Assembly (NCBI GenBank): GCA_031216915.1
Contig: CM062288.1
Coordinates: 179,826,596-179,890,595, forward strand
Length of the DNA: 64,000 nt
Origin: Pictodentalium vernedei
Taxonomy: Eukaryota > Mollusca > Scaphopoda > Dentaliida > Dentaliidae
Reading direction: 5' to 3'
Under the pieces are notes generated by a model. That model was given only the letters and a program-made list of their open reading frames with translations. It had not been told where the DNA came from and searched no databases. The translations under genes were made by a program, and so were the position numbers. How positions within the stretch are numbered: position 1 is the stretch's first letter; the number at the start of each line of letters is the position of its first letter. Positions 55,501 through 64,000 of the stretch are shown here, one piece after another.

Positions 55501-56467
55501 CAACTATAGCTAGGTAGGCTTTCTGTTCCGGCAGTGACTCCGTCCTGCTGCCCTCTTCGCTCTGGGCTATTTGACCCAGGGCAAGAGGAAGGGGGGGGGG
55601 GGGGGGTGTTCCCTTGGGTCACCTGTTTTATTATGAAAACAAGGGGATACCTCCTCCGGAGTCAAGAATTCTGAGCTGTTACTGGGATGGTTTTAAGTGA
55701 AAAGTTTATGTTTTAAAAATTCATTCAGGTCATAGTTTTTAAAGTATAGCTTTTGAATATATCACGTGTCAAACGGGCATTATTATACAATCCTCGGACA
55801 CTTTTAAAAGAGTATAAAGAGTCTCAATTCTCTAGACTAACTTTATTTATTGGCTTACTTTAAAAATTATTAGTATAAGGATTATACTGGATATTAATAG
55901 AGAACATGGATGTTATGATGCTCAATTATGGAAGGTGTTGTGTCTTTCTAATTTATCATAAATAAGAAAGATACATGTAAGGCCTAATACTCCTTTTCCC
56001 CTTGAGGGGATGACTCTATTTTATATAGTTGAGCTTATTGGATTTTCCTCTATGTCCTTGTCCCTCCAGGCTTTTTACTATTCAGCTATGTCTGGGTCAT
56101 TGGTACAGTATAAAAATGTTAAAAAATTTATAGTAATTTATATATTTTTTATACTTACCAATGACCCAGACGGGGATGGCCCTCCCAGGAGTTGGGAACT
56201 CATACCTCCCCGCTGAGTACATAGCGCTTACCAGGCACTGATTATAAAAATGATTAATGGCGCCAATTTCGGGACTTCCTTGACATTGCGCATGCGCAGT
56301 AGTGGTGAAGTATGATTCAGGACATGATTTCTTTGGTTTTAGATGCAAATTTTGGGGATTGGGGGGCAAAATTTGTGTTTGGCCCTACATTTTTAAGAGT
56401 TAGCACCAGCTATGTCTGGGTCATTGGTAAGTATAAAAAATATATAAATTACTATAAATTTTTTAAC

Positions 56468-58130
56468 TTTTAAGATATTTTTCATCAACTCTAGTCATGG
56501 CTGCTCAAGAAATCATTGGTGAAAAAATCCACTCAATTTACAGATATTAGATTAAATGTGCCCAAGAAAGAAATCATTTGTGAAAAAATCCACTCAATTT
56601 ACAGAAATTGGATTAAATGTGTCCAAATTATTCATATTTCAATGTCAAGAGAAGTCCTGTCCTGGGCAGGAATATCTCCCAGCAGTATGCAGGGAGTTAA
56701 CAAGCAGAATCTTTCGTTATTTAGATTTGTAACAGATTGAGAAAGAAGTGTGGGTGTCAAAGCTCAAACCATCGGCCTCTAGCACACATATCAACCAATT
56801 CATCCTGAGACTAAGAGATCTTGGCCAACCAGGCTAGTTAGTAAATGGCCTTTATACCCCTACCATTACACTACTCTCACATTCTTTGAGATATACACAC
56901 CCGTGATTCTTACCCCAAATTTCCCTTTGGGGTAGTAGAAACTCCTGCAGTGCTTCATTACAGAATTTACAATGTCACCAACTGTAGAGGGTTGGTTAAC
57001 ATCAACGACAGATTTTGAGAGAAGTGCAGGAGCCGAGGCTCAAACAGTTGACCTCTAGCAAACAAAACGTACTATTTACCAAGAGACTAAGAGACAGATT
57101 TGAAAGGAAAAAGAGTGTCAGTAAGATGATTCATACTGGGCCTGTTCACATTATCAGTTTATGGTGAGAGTCATTTTTGGGGGAGGACTCTTGTGAAAAC
57201 TTGAATAGCAACAAGAGTATGGGAAAGAACTTGAGACCTTGACACCCCACCTGTAGTCATCAATATATTTATTACAAGAGTGAGAACATGGAGACTCAAG
57301 TCATCCTGTAAGAATGATATAGATTTCTGGTCCCTCTACATTTAACAGAGGTATGATCATCTTTATGTTGTAAACATATATACATCAGAAGACATGAAGG
57401 TGAGTTATTACAGCCCTCTTGGTGAATTTTAATTATTATATATCTCCTTTGTCTTGTGTGTCACATGCTTTCAGCCCTTGGCATCTAAAACATTTTTGGA
57501 AGGCCTCCAAGCATTCAGTCTAGAGGGTCTTGAAAAATTGTATATGTTGACCCAGGGATATGTCTTCCCAGTGGTATGGGCATCCAAAATGCAAATCTGA
57601 GAGCATTGCATTTACTGGTCAGCAAGTATTAAAGAGCTTGTTCACCCTCTTAAGCCAATCCCTTCTTCTTTTTAGCTCATCTTGACAGTGTCAGGTATGA
57701 GCTATTGGGACAGGTTGCGATCCGTCACCTGTCCGTACCAGGACTCAAAGCGTTCACAAATTTCTACCTGTCCCAGGAGACAGGTAGTTTTTATTTCTGT
57801 CTCCACCTGAACATGCTGAAGTGCAAACATGATGTGCCATAGGCACAGCCCAAAGGCTGAAGACATGAGTTGGTGGTGAGTATGGGAGGATGTGTCTCCA
57901 TTTCCATCAGTGAAGATTTGGGGCACTCCTGAAGAAAATTATAATTCCAGACATTAAAATTAATTTTGGTACCTATTGGTACGCATATTGGAGGTTCAAT
58001 AATGCCATATGTTTTATGGCACAAATATAGATTATAGAATGGTACAAATCCTACGTGTCACAAGCGACAGTTGAAAAGAATTCTAGCCTGTCACTGAGAA
58101 ATTCTACCGGTCTGAGACAGTAGACAGGTG
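56468..58130. other. Intron; short direct duplication at 56508-56640
   Basis: Mostly unrecognised. At 56508-56640 a segment of about 66 bp occurs twice (AAAAAATCCACTCAATTTAC in both, then GATTAAATGTG). Near 57674 a TTTTTAGCTCATCTTGACAG sequence looks like the start of a further mollusc-type repeat element that may extend to about 59070. Confidence 0.5.
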
Positions 58131-59070
58131 TACATTTTGAGCCCTGATCCGTACATCTGTCCATCCGTACATCCATCCGTTCATTCCTCTGTCTGTCCTC
58201 AATTCCTTTAGCATTCCCTATAGGCCACAGCTTTCACCCTATCAGTTCCAAATTTCTTACATGGCTTTGGGGTAATGCCTAGATGAGAGCTATTGAATTT
58301 TTCTGAATTTTGTTGAAAAACATGGCTGCCAGTGGCCATCTTGGATTTGGCACATAAATTGTCAACAATTCCATTGGCTCAAGCTACAGGCCGCATCTCT
58401 GACCCAATCAGTTCCAAATTTCTTATGATGCTTTGATGCAATGCCTAGATGGGAGCTATTGAATTTTTCTGAATTTTGTTGAAAAACATGGCCGCCAGCA
58501 GCCATCTTAGATTTGGCATATAAGTTGTCAACTATTCCATAGGCACATCCTGCAGGCCACATCTCTCACCCGATCTTTTTCAAATTTTATATGTAGCTTT
58601 GGTGTGATGTCTAGATGGGAACTATTGAGTTGTTCCAAATTTCGTTGAAAACATGTCCGTTAGTAGCCATCTCAGATTTGGCATATAAATTGTCAACAAT
58701 TCCATTAGCATATGTCGCTTTGGTGTGATATCTAGATGGGAGCTATCAAAAGTTTTCTAATTTTCGTTGAAAAACATGGCCATCAGCAGCCATCTTGGAT
58801 TTGGCATATAAATTGTCGACAATTCCTTTAGCACACTCTACAAGCCACATCTCTCACCCAATTTTTTTTCAAATTTCTTATGTAGCTTTGGTGTGTTGTC
58901 TACATGGGAGCTATCATATTTTTCTGAATTTCATTGAAAACAATGGCGACCATTGGCCATCTTGTATTTGGCATATAAATTGTCAACAATTCCATTAGTA
59001 CACCCTAGAGATCGCATCCCTCACCCAATCTTTTTCATAATTCACATGTAGCTTTGGTGTGATGTCTTTT
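58130..59070. repeat. Tandem repeat, about 160-bp unit
   Basis: Starts with a (TCCATCCG)-rich stretch. About six units follow with TTGTCAACAATTCCATTGGC, CATCTCTCACCCAATC, TTTGGTGTGATGTCTAGATG, GGGAGCTATTGAATTTTTCT and GGCCATCTTGGATTTGGCAT. Confidence 0.75.
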
Positions 59071-59639
59071 CTGTAGAAACTTGTTTGAATGACTTGGCAT
59101 TATTGGAGCTTTCTATTTAGTTCAGTCCCTTCTTGGACAAGTTAAGCAACAGTGTCATTGACACTTTCATTCTTATAAATCAATTGGTTGGCTGCCTGAG
59201 CAAGAATGCCTTCTGATGGGAGTGAAAAGTGTACCCCATATTGTTGGACGATTTCAGCAATTTCATATTTGAATGCCCAGGCTCCTGAAACCAGAGTCAA
59301 TGCCAATGTTGAATGAGGAAACTCTGAAACCACAAGAAAAGTTTCATGTTTCATGAAATGCTGGTTTAAACAATAATGGCCGATTAGAAATGGGTTGTGT
59401 TGCTGCACAAATTTCTGGGTTAGCAGGAGAGAGAATTGTGAACTTTTTTCTCTCAGTCAAAGCCTGTTAGAATGAAGAAATCGTTTCATGTAATTTCACA
59501 AACAATTCCCATAGATCTGACAAAGAGGTTTGCTGTGTTTAATCATTCTTTGACCTTGACGTCTTTGTAGAAACTGGGCTTCCAGAAGCAATAATGAAAA
59601 GATGTGACTGCACAGCAGTAGACTCATCGTCGATACATA
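59071..59639 (-). other. Unresolved stretch with a coding-like minus-strand frame
   Basis: A minus-strand open frame at 59142-59408 (88 codons) has an unusually protein-like composition (EFPHSTLALTLVSGAWAFKY, EGILAQAANQLIYKN) but no family I can name. It may be a relic of a retrocopy or of a mobile-element gene. See also 60030-60221. Confidence 0.3.
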
Positions 59640-60017
59640 TGGAAGTTGTCGGCAAGCGCTGTGACTCAGTGGTAGACTGTTGGATTTCTATGCTAGAGGT
59701 CCCGAGTTTGATCCCTGTCCGGGACGACCCACGTTGTGTCCTTGGGCAAGGCACTTTATCCCAGTTGCCTACATGGGGGCACAATGATGCTGTGTACTAA
59801 GGTGTACTGCACGTCGATGGTGCACATGTCTTCAACCACTGTAACCCTGCTTGTGCAGAGCTTGAACAGAGTTAGAATGTTGAGGAGCTGACAGTTACTT
59901 GTTGATACTCAGTGGTTCTCTCCAGATACTTCAGCTTCTTCCACCTGTAAAACTGTCATGGTCTCGATTAGCCATTGTGCATAAGTATGTGACCTTAAAC
60001 ACCAATAAATAAATATG
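59640..60017 (+). mobile_element. tRNA-derived SINE, plus strand
   Basis: Head with A-box-like TGTGACTCAGTGGTAGAC and B-box-like GAGTTTGATCC, then the family core (CCTTGGGCAAGGCACTTTAT, GCACGTCGATGGTGCACATG, TCTCTCCAGATACTTCAGC) and tail GTGACCTTAAACACCAATAA with ATAAATAAATA. No clear duplication was found at its ends. Confidence 0.75.
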
Positions 60018-60640
60018 GGAGTTGTCATCTTACAGAATATATTGTCCAAATGTAACTGGATAAGAAGTGATTTCTTCAGTCCACAAGACACTTTGACAAT
60101 GGTGTACACAGCTCGGCAGTTGTCCAATTTTCCCAAACTGCATTATCCCAACTTTTTGTGCCAGTTCATCTTTTAGTCGTGCTTCTGACATGTTTCTGTT
60201 GTAATTCTTTGCCGTGTCCACTTAAGTCACAAGCAGTGAATGGAGGCTGACACTTCCTTGTTTTTTCCTTCTTTTCAGTCCTATGGTTAATCAAACTCCT
60301 AGAGAGAAAAACATCTAATATTCTCAGAACATCAGTATTAATAATCTTTGTTACTGGCTGTGTCACTGACACTATCCACAAAAGAGTCAACAACAGAGGA
60401 GTAAAAGTACAGAGTGTTTGTTGGTGTTATTTTAATTGTGAAACCGATTGACCAAGTGAATTACATAAGTTGGATGCCATAGTTTAGCGGGTGTCCAATT
60501 TTCCCCAACTACGTTATGTCAACTTTTCATGCCAGTTCATCTTTTGGTCAATTCTGGCCTGCTTCCATTGGCATTCTTTGTAGTATCTGCTAATGTTTGT
60601 CACTACCATATCACAAGCACAGAGTCTAGAGGCTGACATT
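60018..60640 (-). other. Two diverged copies of a coding-like segment
   Basis: About 150 bp at 60095-60240 recur in diverged form at 60475-60630 (shared GTCCAATTTTCCC-AACT, TGCCAGTTCATCTTTT, GAGGCTGACA). The minus strand of the first reads MSEARLKDELAQKVGIMQFG with KIGQLPS following. No known family; presumably a repeat with a relic coding part. Confidence 0.35.
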
Positions 60641-60726
60641 TCTTATCAACCTACTCACAATTGTTTACTACAGGCTTGCACTACAGTGGAAGTCCCTAAC
60701 TCGGATAAAATACTCTCTATTTTTGT

Positions 60727-60749
60727 CTTTCCCAAGCAAGTTGGGAAAG
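60727..60749 (+). repeat. Short perfect hairpin in second-family leader
   Basis: Stem CTTTCCCAA / TTGGGAAAG with loop GCAAG. The matching fragment has CTTTTCCAAA / TTTGGAAAAG (16401-16424) at the same place, so stem positions changed on both sides together. It is followed by a conserved CAAAAGCAC motif. Could be a structured leader RNA or terminus; role unknown. Confidence 0.55.
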
Positions 60750-61347
60750 AAAAGTGGTGCAAAAGCACCAATAAAAATAAGCCAAAACTGGGTCGAGTGC
60801 AACAGGCGCAGACCCAGTACGGGACGCTCTCTCCCAAGTACAACTCCACGACTTCCGTTGCCAGTGCGCATATACCGTCTCTAAAGACTCATTCTTTTTA
60901 AAATCCGCTTCGTGTCGAGATGTTTTTGCACACTTATCAGTGTTCCACCAGCTCGATGTTTGATGATTCCTGATTCATTATACCACAGTGTATCCTTTGT
61001 ATTCTCAGGAACAGTGTTTTATATATTCTCTTTTCTATTATATGTCCATAATGTATATTTATTTGCTCTCTCTCGAGTCGCGCGCGAATTTCGTGTGCCA
61101 TGCGGTTCGGACTTAGATTTTTTCACAATTATTGTTAATGCTTTTTTTGCAAAATTTTCTAATTGTGTTAGAGTTAGGTGTCAGCGGGGTACCACTCCTG
61201 CAGTGTTTCTTCTTTCTTTTGAGAGTAGTCTTCCTGTTGGGTGGTTCCCGGTCGACCTTCTGGGGTCTTTGTTTCTGTCACCTTTCTCTCTTCTTTGGGG
61301 GTGTTCTGTTTTCTCATCTCACCTTCTCTGCTCCTCTCACCTCTATC

Positions 61348-61668
61348 ATGCCCAGGACAATTTCCTGTGGGCAATGTCTGCTGCCAAAGCATGTGGACGA
61401 TGTACATTCGTCTTGTTCCTCCTGTAATGGGTGTTCGGCCGAGCGGCCGTGTGGTGTCTGTGGAACATGGTCTTCCACCTTCTGGGCGTCAGTAAACCGT
61501 GTCGTTCGTTCTCGTGGCCGTGCCTCCCGCTCCCGCGGGAAAGGAGAACGTGGTCGTTCGGGCCTCCCGAGTCGACTTTGTCTGGTGAGAGTTATTCCTC
61601 CTCCGTGGGGGATGTGCAGTCTTTTCCTGTGGTGGATACTGCGGGAGCCGTTGAGTGTTCTGGTGTAG
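61348..61668 (+). CDS. Cys/His-rich ORF1 start, second DIRS family
   Basis: From ATG 61348: MPRTISCGQCLLPKHVDDVH, then C-x2-C-x2-C-x5-C-x2-C-x2-W. The whole pattern C7, C10, H20, C23, C26, C29, C35, C38, W41 has exactly the spacing of copy A (31349), although few other residues agree, and a VNRVV segment follows as VSRYVV does in copy A. The frame is open upstream to 61132, but the ATG is chosen by alignment. The 3' part of this frame (after about 61500) is probably not translated as such, since Gag-like Ser/Thr-rich sequence lies in the neighbouring frame. Confidence 0.65.
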   Translation: MPRTISCGQCLLPKHVDDVHSSCSSCNGCSAERPCGVCGTWSSTFWASVNRVVRSRGRASRSRGKGERGRSGLPSRLCLVRVIPPPWGMCSLFLWWILREPLSVLV

Positions 61669-62168
61669 AGATGCCTGGTTCCGGGACTACGGTCCCCCTC
61701 CAGTCGACATCTGAGGCTGTCACTAGGGTTGTGACTCCTCCTTCGGAGCCGAGCCGGTGTGCTCTCTCCACTATTTCACCAGCCTCAACGACTCTCGACG
61801 TATCTACTACTGCTGCTGGCCCGTCTGCTTCATTATCTGTTTCAGCCGGCCTCGGCTTTTCGCTGCAGGGGACTGCAGGACTGTCCGATACTGTAGACGT
61901 GGGATATCGGCCTCAGCCTTCCCTGACTTCAACTCGGCGAAGTCGGAAGGGGCTGCCGGCCGAGCCCATCGCTGTGGTCTCTTCGCCGTCGAGCACCACA
62001 GTTGTGTCTTTGGATTCGGATGTTCGTAGTGGAAACACTATGAACTCCGTGGCGTTTCCGTCTACTCACTCTGGTCACACGACCAGTTTTGGGGGACCAA
62101 CGCCTTTTGTGCAGCCTGGACCTTCTGCCCCGCAGAGGTCACAGAGGAAGCAGAAGGGTACTTGTTAG
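61431..62168 (+). CDS. gag: Gag N-terminal region, second DIRS family
   Basis: A 245-codon open frame rich in Ser, Thr, Pro and Val. It overlaps the Cys-rich frame at its start, so its first 25 or so codons are probably spurious. Low-complexity composition corresponds to the N-terminal third of copy A Gag, without strong sequence identity. It ends RSQRKQKGTC and the next Gag piece follows in another frame (62162), which suggests a small indel in this copy. Confidence 0.55.
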   Translation: MFGRAAVWCLWNMVFHLLGVSKPCRSFSWPCLPLPRERRTWSFGPPESTLSGESYSSSVGDVQSFPVVDTAGAVECSGVEMPGSGTTVPLQSTSEAVTRVVTPPSEPSRCALSTISPASTTLDVSTTAAGPSASLSVSAGLGFSLQGTAGLSDTVDVGYRPQPSLTSTRRSRKGLPAEPIAVVSSPSSTTVVSLDSDVRSGNTMNSVAFPSTHSGHTTSFGGPTPFVQPGPSAPQRSQRKQKGTC

Positions 62169-62986
62169 GCTTGAGTTCTCGCAATATTGATCCTCGGGGT
62201 GCATCGTACCCCTATACACGTCTGCCTTCAGATGTTTCGGCTGCCGCCCGTCGTCCCGCGTCGGGTGTTTTGGAGGATCGTGACCCTTCGCTGGTTAAGA
62301 GGGTCAGAGGTGAAGCCACTTTGCCGGTTCGCTCCCCTGTCGAACCGGTCGGTACAGGCAGTGAGCTTAGGGAGGCCCTCTCCTTACTCACTCAGGTTCT
62401 TTCTAAGAGCCTTCCTGTTGCTTCCAGCGAGGCTATGGGTGGTTTCCAGGCGCCTCCTATGGCGCCGCCTCCCGGGATTGGAAACAGGCCGGTTTCCGAT
62501 TCCTCTGGTGTCCCGACACCATGGGAGGCGTCGGCTGGTTTGCCCACGATGGGCTATGTGTCTTCTGACTCTGGGGAGGAGTCCGACATGCTTGAGGTCG
62601 AGGGCCAGCAGTCTTCGGACTTGGGGGCGGCTCTTGACTTTGTGTTTGGGTTTCTGCCTGAGCTCAAACCTGCTAACCAGCCGACAGTGTCAGCCTGGCC
62701 GCGATCATCGGTCGCGCGCCAACAGCCTATGGAGCAACCTGCTTCTGGGCGCCTTCGACCGTGCCAGTCGGTACAGGTGGTTGAGGCTTTTTCAGCATTG
62801 GATGCCAAGCTGAATTCCAAGGCTTTGAAGACTTCGTTCTTCACCAGGGTTGACACCTCTTTGCCTCCTGTGCGTTATCGTTCCTACGATTCCGCCAATC
62901 CGTCAGTCTGCCAGGCTTTGACGGTTCTGGATCAGGACTCCACTTCCCTCGGCTTTCCAAGCCCAAGTCTGCCGTCATTCCAATGA
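62162..62986 (+). CDS. gag: Gag middle region, second DIRS family
   Basis: 274 codons overlapping the previous frame by a few bases; there is no convincing own start. Contains LREALSLLTQVLSKSLPVAS (position of the IAASQQ block of copy A), an acidic segment (SSDSGEESDMLEVEGQQSSD), LGAALDFVFGFLPELKP (like AVDFIRHFLPQVVP in copy A) and FSALDAKLNSKALKTSFFTR. The frame ends TCATTCCAATGA, overlapping the ATG of the next piece. Confidence 0.6.
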   Translation: MLGLSSRNIDPRGASYPYTRLPSDVSAAARRPASGVLEDRDPSLVKRVRGEATLPVRSPVEPVGTGSELREALSLLTQVLSKSLPVASSEAMGGFQAPPMAPPPGIGNRPVSDSSGVPTPWEASAGLPTMGYVSSDSGEESDMLEVEGQQSSDLGAALDFVFGFLPELKPANQPTVSAWPRSSVARQQPMEQPASGRLRPCQSVQVVEAFSALDAKLNSKALKTSFFTRVDTSLPPVRYRSYDSANPSVCQALTVLDQDSTSLGFPSPSLPSFQ

Positions 62987-63567
62987 CGACTCTGGAGTCC
63001 ACGTTGGGCTTATCTGGAGAGATGCTTGGCATGCTTTCTCTCTCAGATCACGTCGTCTCAGCTTTGGCTGCTTATCTGCCTCTAGATAAGTTTGACGAGG
63101 TACAGGCTCCTTTGCGTGTGCTGTCCAAGGCGCTTATGCACCTTACTCACACGCATGCCTGTAACACGGCCAATTTGGAATTAGTTCGAAGGGACGCTGT
63201 GCTGGACACAGGACGATCCCTTCCCGAGGAGCAGCGTGCTACTCTTCGATCTGCTTCTTTGGCAGGTCCGCAACATTTCCATGGTTCCGTGTCGACGGTC
63301 CGGGATGACGTCCTACGTCATTCCAAAGATCAGCTGCTGTTTCGTCAGCTTGATCAGCCTTCTCGGGGAGGCAAGGGCCGTTCCAAGCCTAACAAGTACC
63401 CTTCTGCTTCCTCTGTGAAGCAAAAGGCTGGTCCTTCTGCCGCCGCCTCTACTTCTTACTCACGGGGTAAAGGTAGGGGTCGGCAGAATCGAGGGAAGTC
63501 TCAGGATTCTTCATTTAGCAGAGGAGGTGGTTTCTCCTCTCGCGGGCCTCGTCGGGGCTCGAAATGA
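62983..63567 (+). CDS. gag: Gag C-terminal region, second DIRS family
   Basis: 194 codons. It holds the family core LSDHVVSALAAYLPLDKFDE and ANLELVRRDAVLD, equivalent to YADHLTKALSLRL and ANLELVRRDAAL in copy A, and an RG/RS-rich tail (GRGRQNRGKSQDSSFSRGGG and following). Probably one protein with the two preceding frames. Ends at 63567; RT continues in the +1 frame with an open overlap from 63419, as in copy A. Confidence 0.65.
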   Translation: MTTLESTLGLSGEMLGMLSLSDHVVSALAAYLPLDKFDEVQAPLRVLSKALMHLTHTHACNTANLELVRRDAVLDTGRSLPEEQRATLRSASLAGPQHFHGSVSTVRDDVLRHSKDQLLFRQLDQPSRGGKGRSKPNKYPSASSVKQKAGPSAAASTSYSRGKGRGRQNRGKSQDSSFSRGGGFSSRGPRRGSK

Positions 63568-64000
63568 AGGTCCTCACCTCGACTCGTCCCAGGTTGGAGG
63601 AAGGATAGCAGAGTTCGCAGACCATTGGACCACCATCACATCCGATCCATGGGTGTTAGATGTTGTTCGGTCCGGGCTGTGCATATCCTTCCGACGGCAC
63701 CCCACTCTGTCAAGGGTGCCTCTTCCAACCACAGTTCCTTCAGACGTTTTACGTCGGGAACTTTTGTCCACGGAGATTGCCAATCTCCTGGCAAAGGGGG
63801 CGATCGAGGTCGTCAAGAACGTTCAGTCAGTGGGTTTCTATTCCTGCCTGTTCTTGGTGCCGAAGAAGGACGGCCGACTCCGACCGGTTATCGATCTGAG
63901 TATCCTGAACCAGTCTATCATTGCTCCCAAGTTCAGCATGGAGACTTTCAGGTCGGTCCGCCAATCAATTCACCAGGGAGATTTCGCAGCCAGCATCGAC
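63568..64000 (+). CDS. Reverse transcriptase N-terminal part, second DIRS family
   Basis: Reads without a stop to the window end in the frame of 63614 (GRIAEFADHWTTITSDPWVL). It includes AIEVVKNVQSVGFYSCLFLV and PKKDGRLRPVIDLSILNQSI, the first RT motifs, and ends ...DFAASID at the border of the first catalytic Asp motif. Clearly homologous to copy A RT (DDPWV, VEVVENQESLGFYSHLFLV). The palm active site is beyond the window. Confidence 0.85.

Larger units (their letters stand above)
49505..56467 (+). mobile_element. DIRS copy C (RT-less, duplicated gag, complete ends)
   Basis: 6,963 bp with left ITR (49505 to about 49705, TGCGCATGCGCA at 49655-49666), leader, gag segment twice, RNase H fusion, broken YR, ICR (56083-56171, junction 56117/56118) and right ITR (about 56245-56467, palindrome at 56287-56298). 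The ITR variant TAAAAATGTAGGGCC at the left is mirrored at the right. Structure and many lesions are shared with B, but the flanks differ completely, so it is an independent insertion. Confidence 0.88.
60641..64000 (+). mobile_element. Second-family DIRS element, 5' part (runs off window)
   Basis: A GC-rich DIRS element clearly related to the first family in Gag and RT order but strongly diverged. The left limit is approximate, taken from the similarity with 16325 (AACCTACTCACAATTGTTTA). It contains a hairpin (60727-60749), a Cys-rich ORF start, Gag in three overlapping frames and the beginning of RT. ITRs cannot be confirmed because the right end is outside the window. Confidence 0.7.

Noticed and set aside
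61174..61407. Minus-strand frames over the second-family gag and over copy A gag
   Set aside because: They mirror GC-rich coding sequence of the + strand and show no motifs.
44428..64000. Search for the following dynein exon (AAA2 P-loop)
   Set aside because: No GxxGxGK-type dynein segment with splice borders was seen; the intron seems to extend beyond the window.

Overview
The window is eukaryotic nuclear DNA, AT-rich, intron-dominated and crowded with repeats. Two short spliced exons (6544-6678 and 44266-44427, + strand, both phase 0) encode consecutive parts of an axonemal dynein heavy chain of the DNAH5/DNAH8 (outer-arm) type, between AAA1 and AAA2. Nearly all the rest is intron. The mix of tRNA-derived SINEs with a TAAA-type tail, 'TTTTTAGCTCA'-type and 'TACCCCCAC'-type tandem-repeat elements and abundant DIRS retrotransposons suggests a marine invertebrate, most likely a mollusc (bivalve-like). 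That is an inference from repeat style only.

The main content is a pile-up of DIRS-type tyrosine-recombinase (YR) retrotransposons, all in the + orientation (sense to the dynein gene). From left to right: copy 1 (1-1914, only the YR end in view); copy 2 (8583-15507); a chimeric fragment (about 16325-18995); copy 3 (about 20193-29862, left end lost); copy B (29863-43955), split by copy A (30263-37388) nested inside it; then, in the next intron, copy C (49505-56467) and the start of a divergent second DIRS family (about 60640-64000, running off the window). Copy A is the best preserved: Cys-rich ORF, Gag, reverse transcriptase, RNase H, methyltransferase-like domain and tyrosine recombinase, bounded by inverted terminal repeats with an internal complementary region (ICR). 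The ICR is the reverse complement of the joined element ends and so fixes the termini to the base.

The unusual biology is in how the copies differ. B and C share the same RT deletion, the same duplicated gag segment and the same frameshifts (including one at the recombinase catalytic arginine), yet sit at different insertion sites: a dead lineage that apparently spread in trans. Copy 2, copy 3 and the chimeric fragment form another lineage in which the YR gene is replaced by an unrelated module. A is an insertion in B with an exact empty site preserved in C; B abuts copy 3 with no base between; copy 2 sits in a repeat whose empty site can also be read. None shows a target-site duplication, as expected of YR retrotransposons. 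Each ITR carries a palindromic TGCGCATGCGCA (NRF1-type) motif, and each right end carries a consensus 5' splice site, GGTAAGTAT.

Between the DIRS copies lie palindromic TTAA-flanked MITEs, SINEs (one nested in another, two with clear target-site duplications) and several tandem-repeat elements with units of about 140-170 bp. No bacterial genes, true tRNA or rRNA genes or CRISPR arrays were seen.
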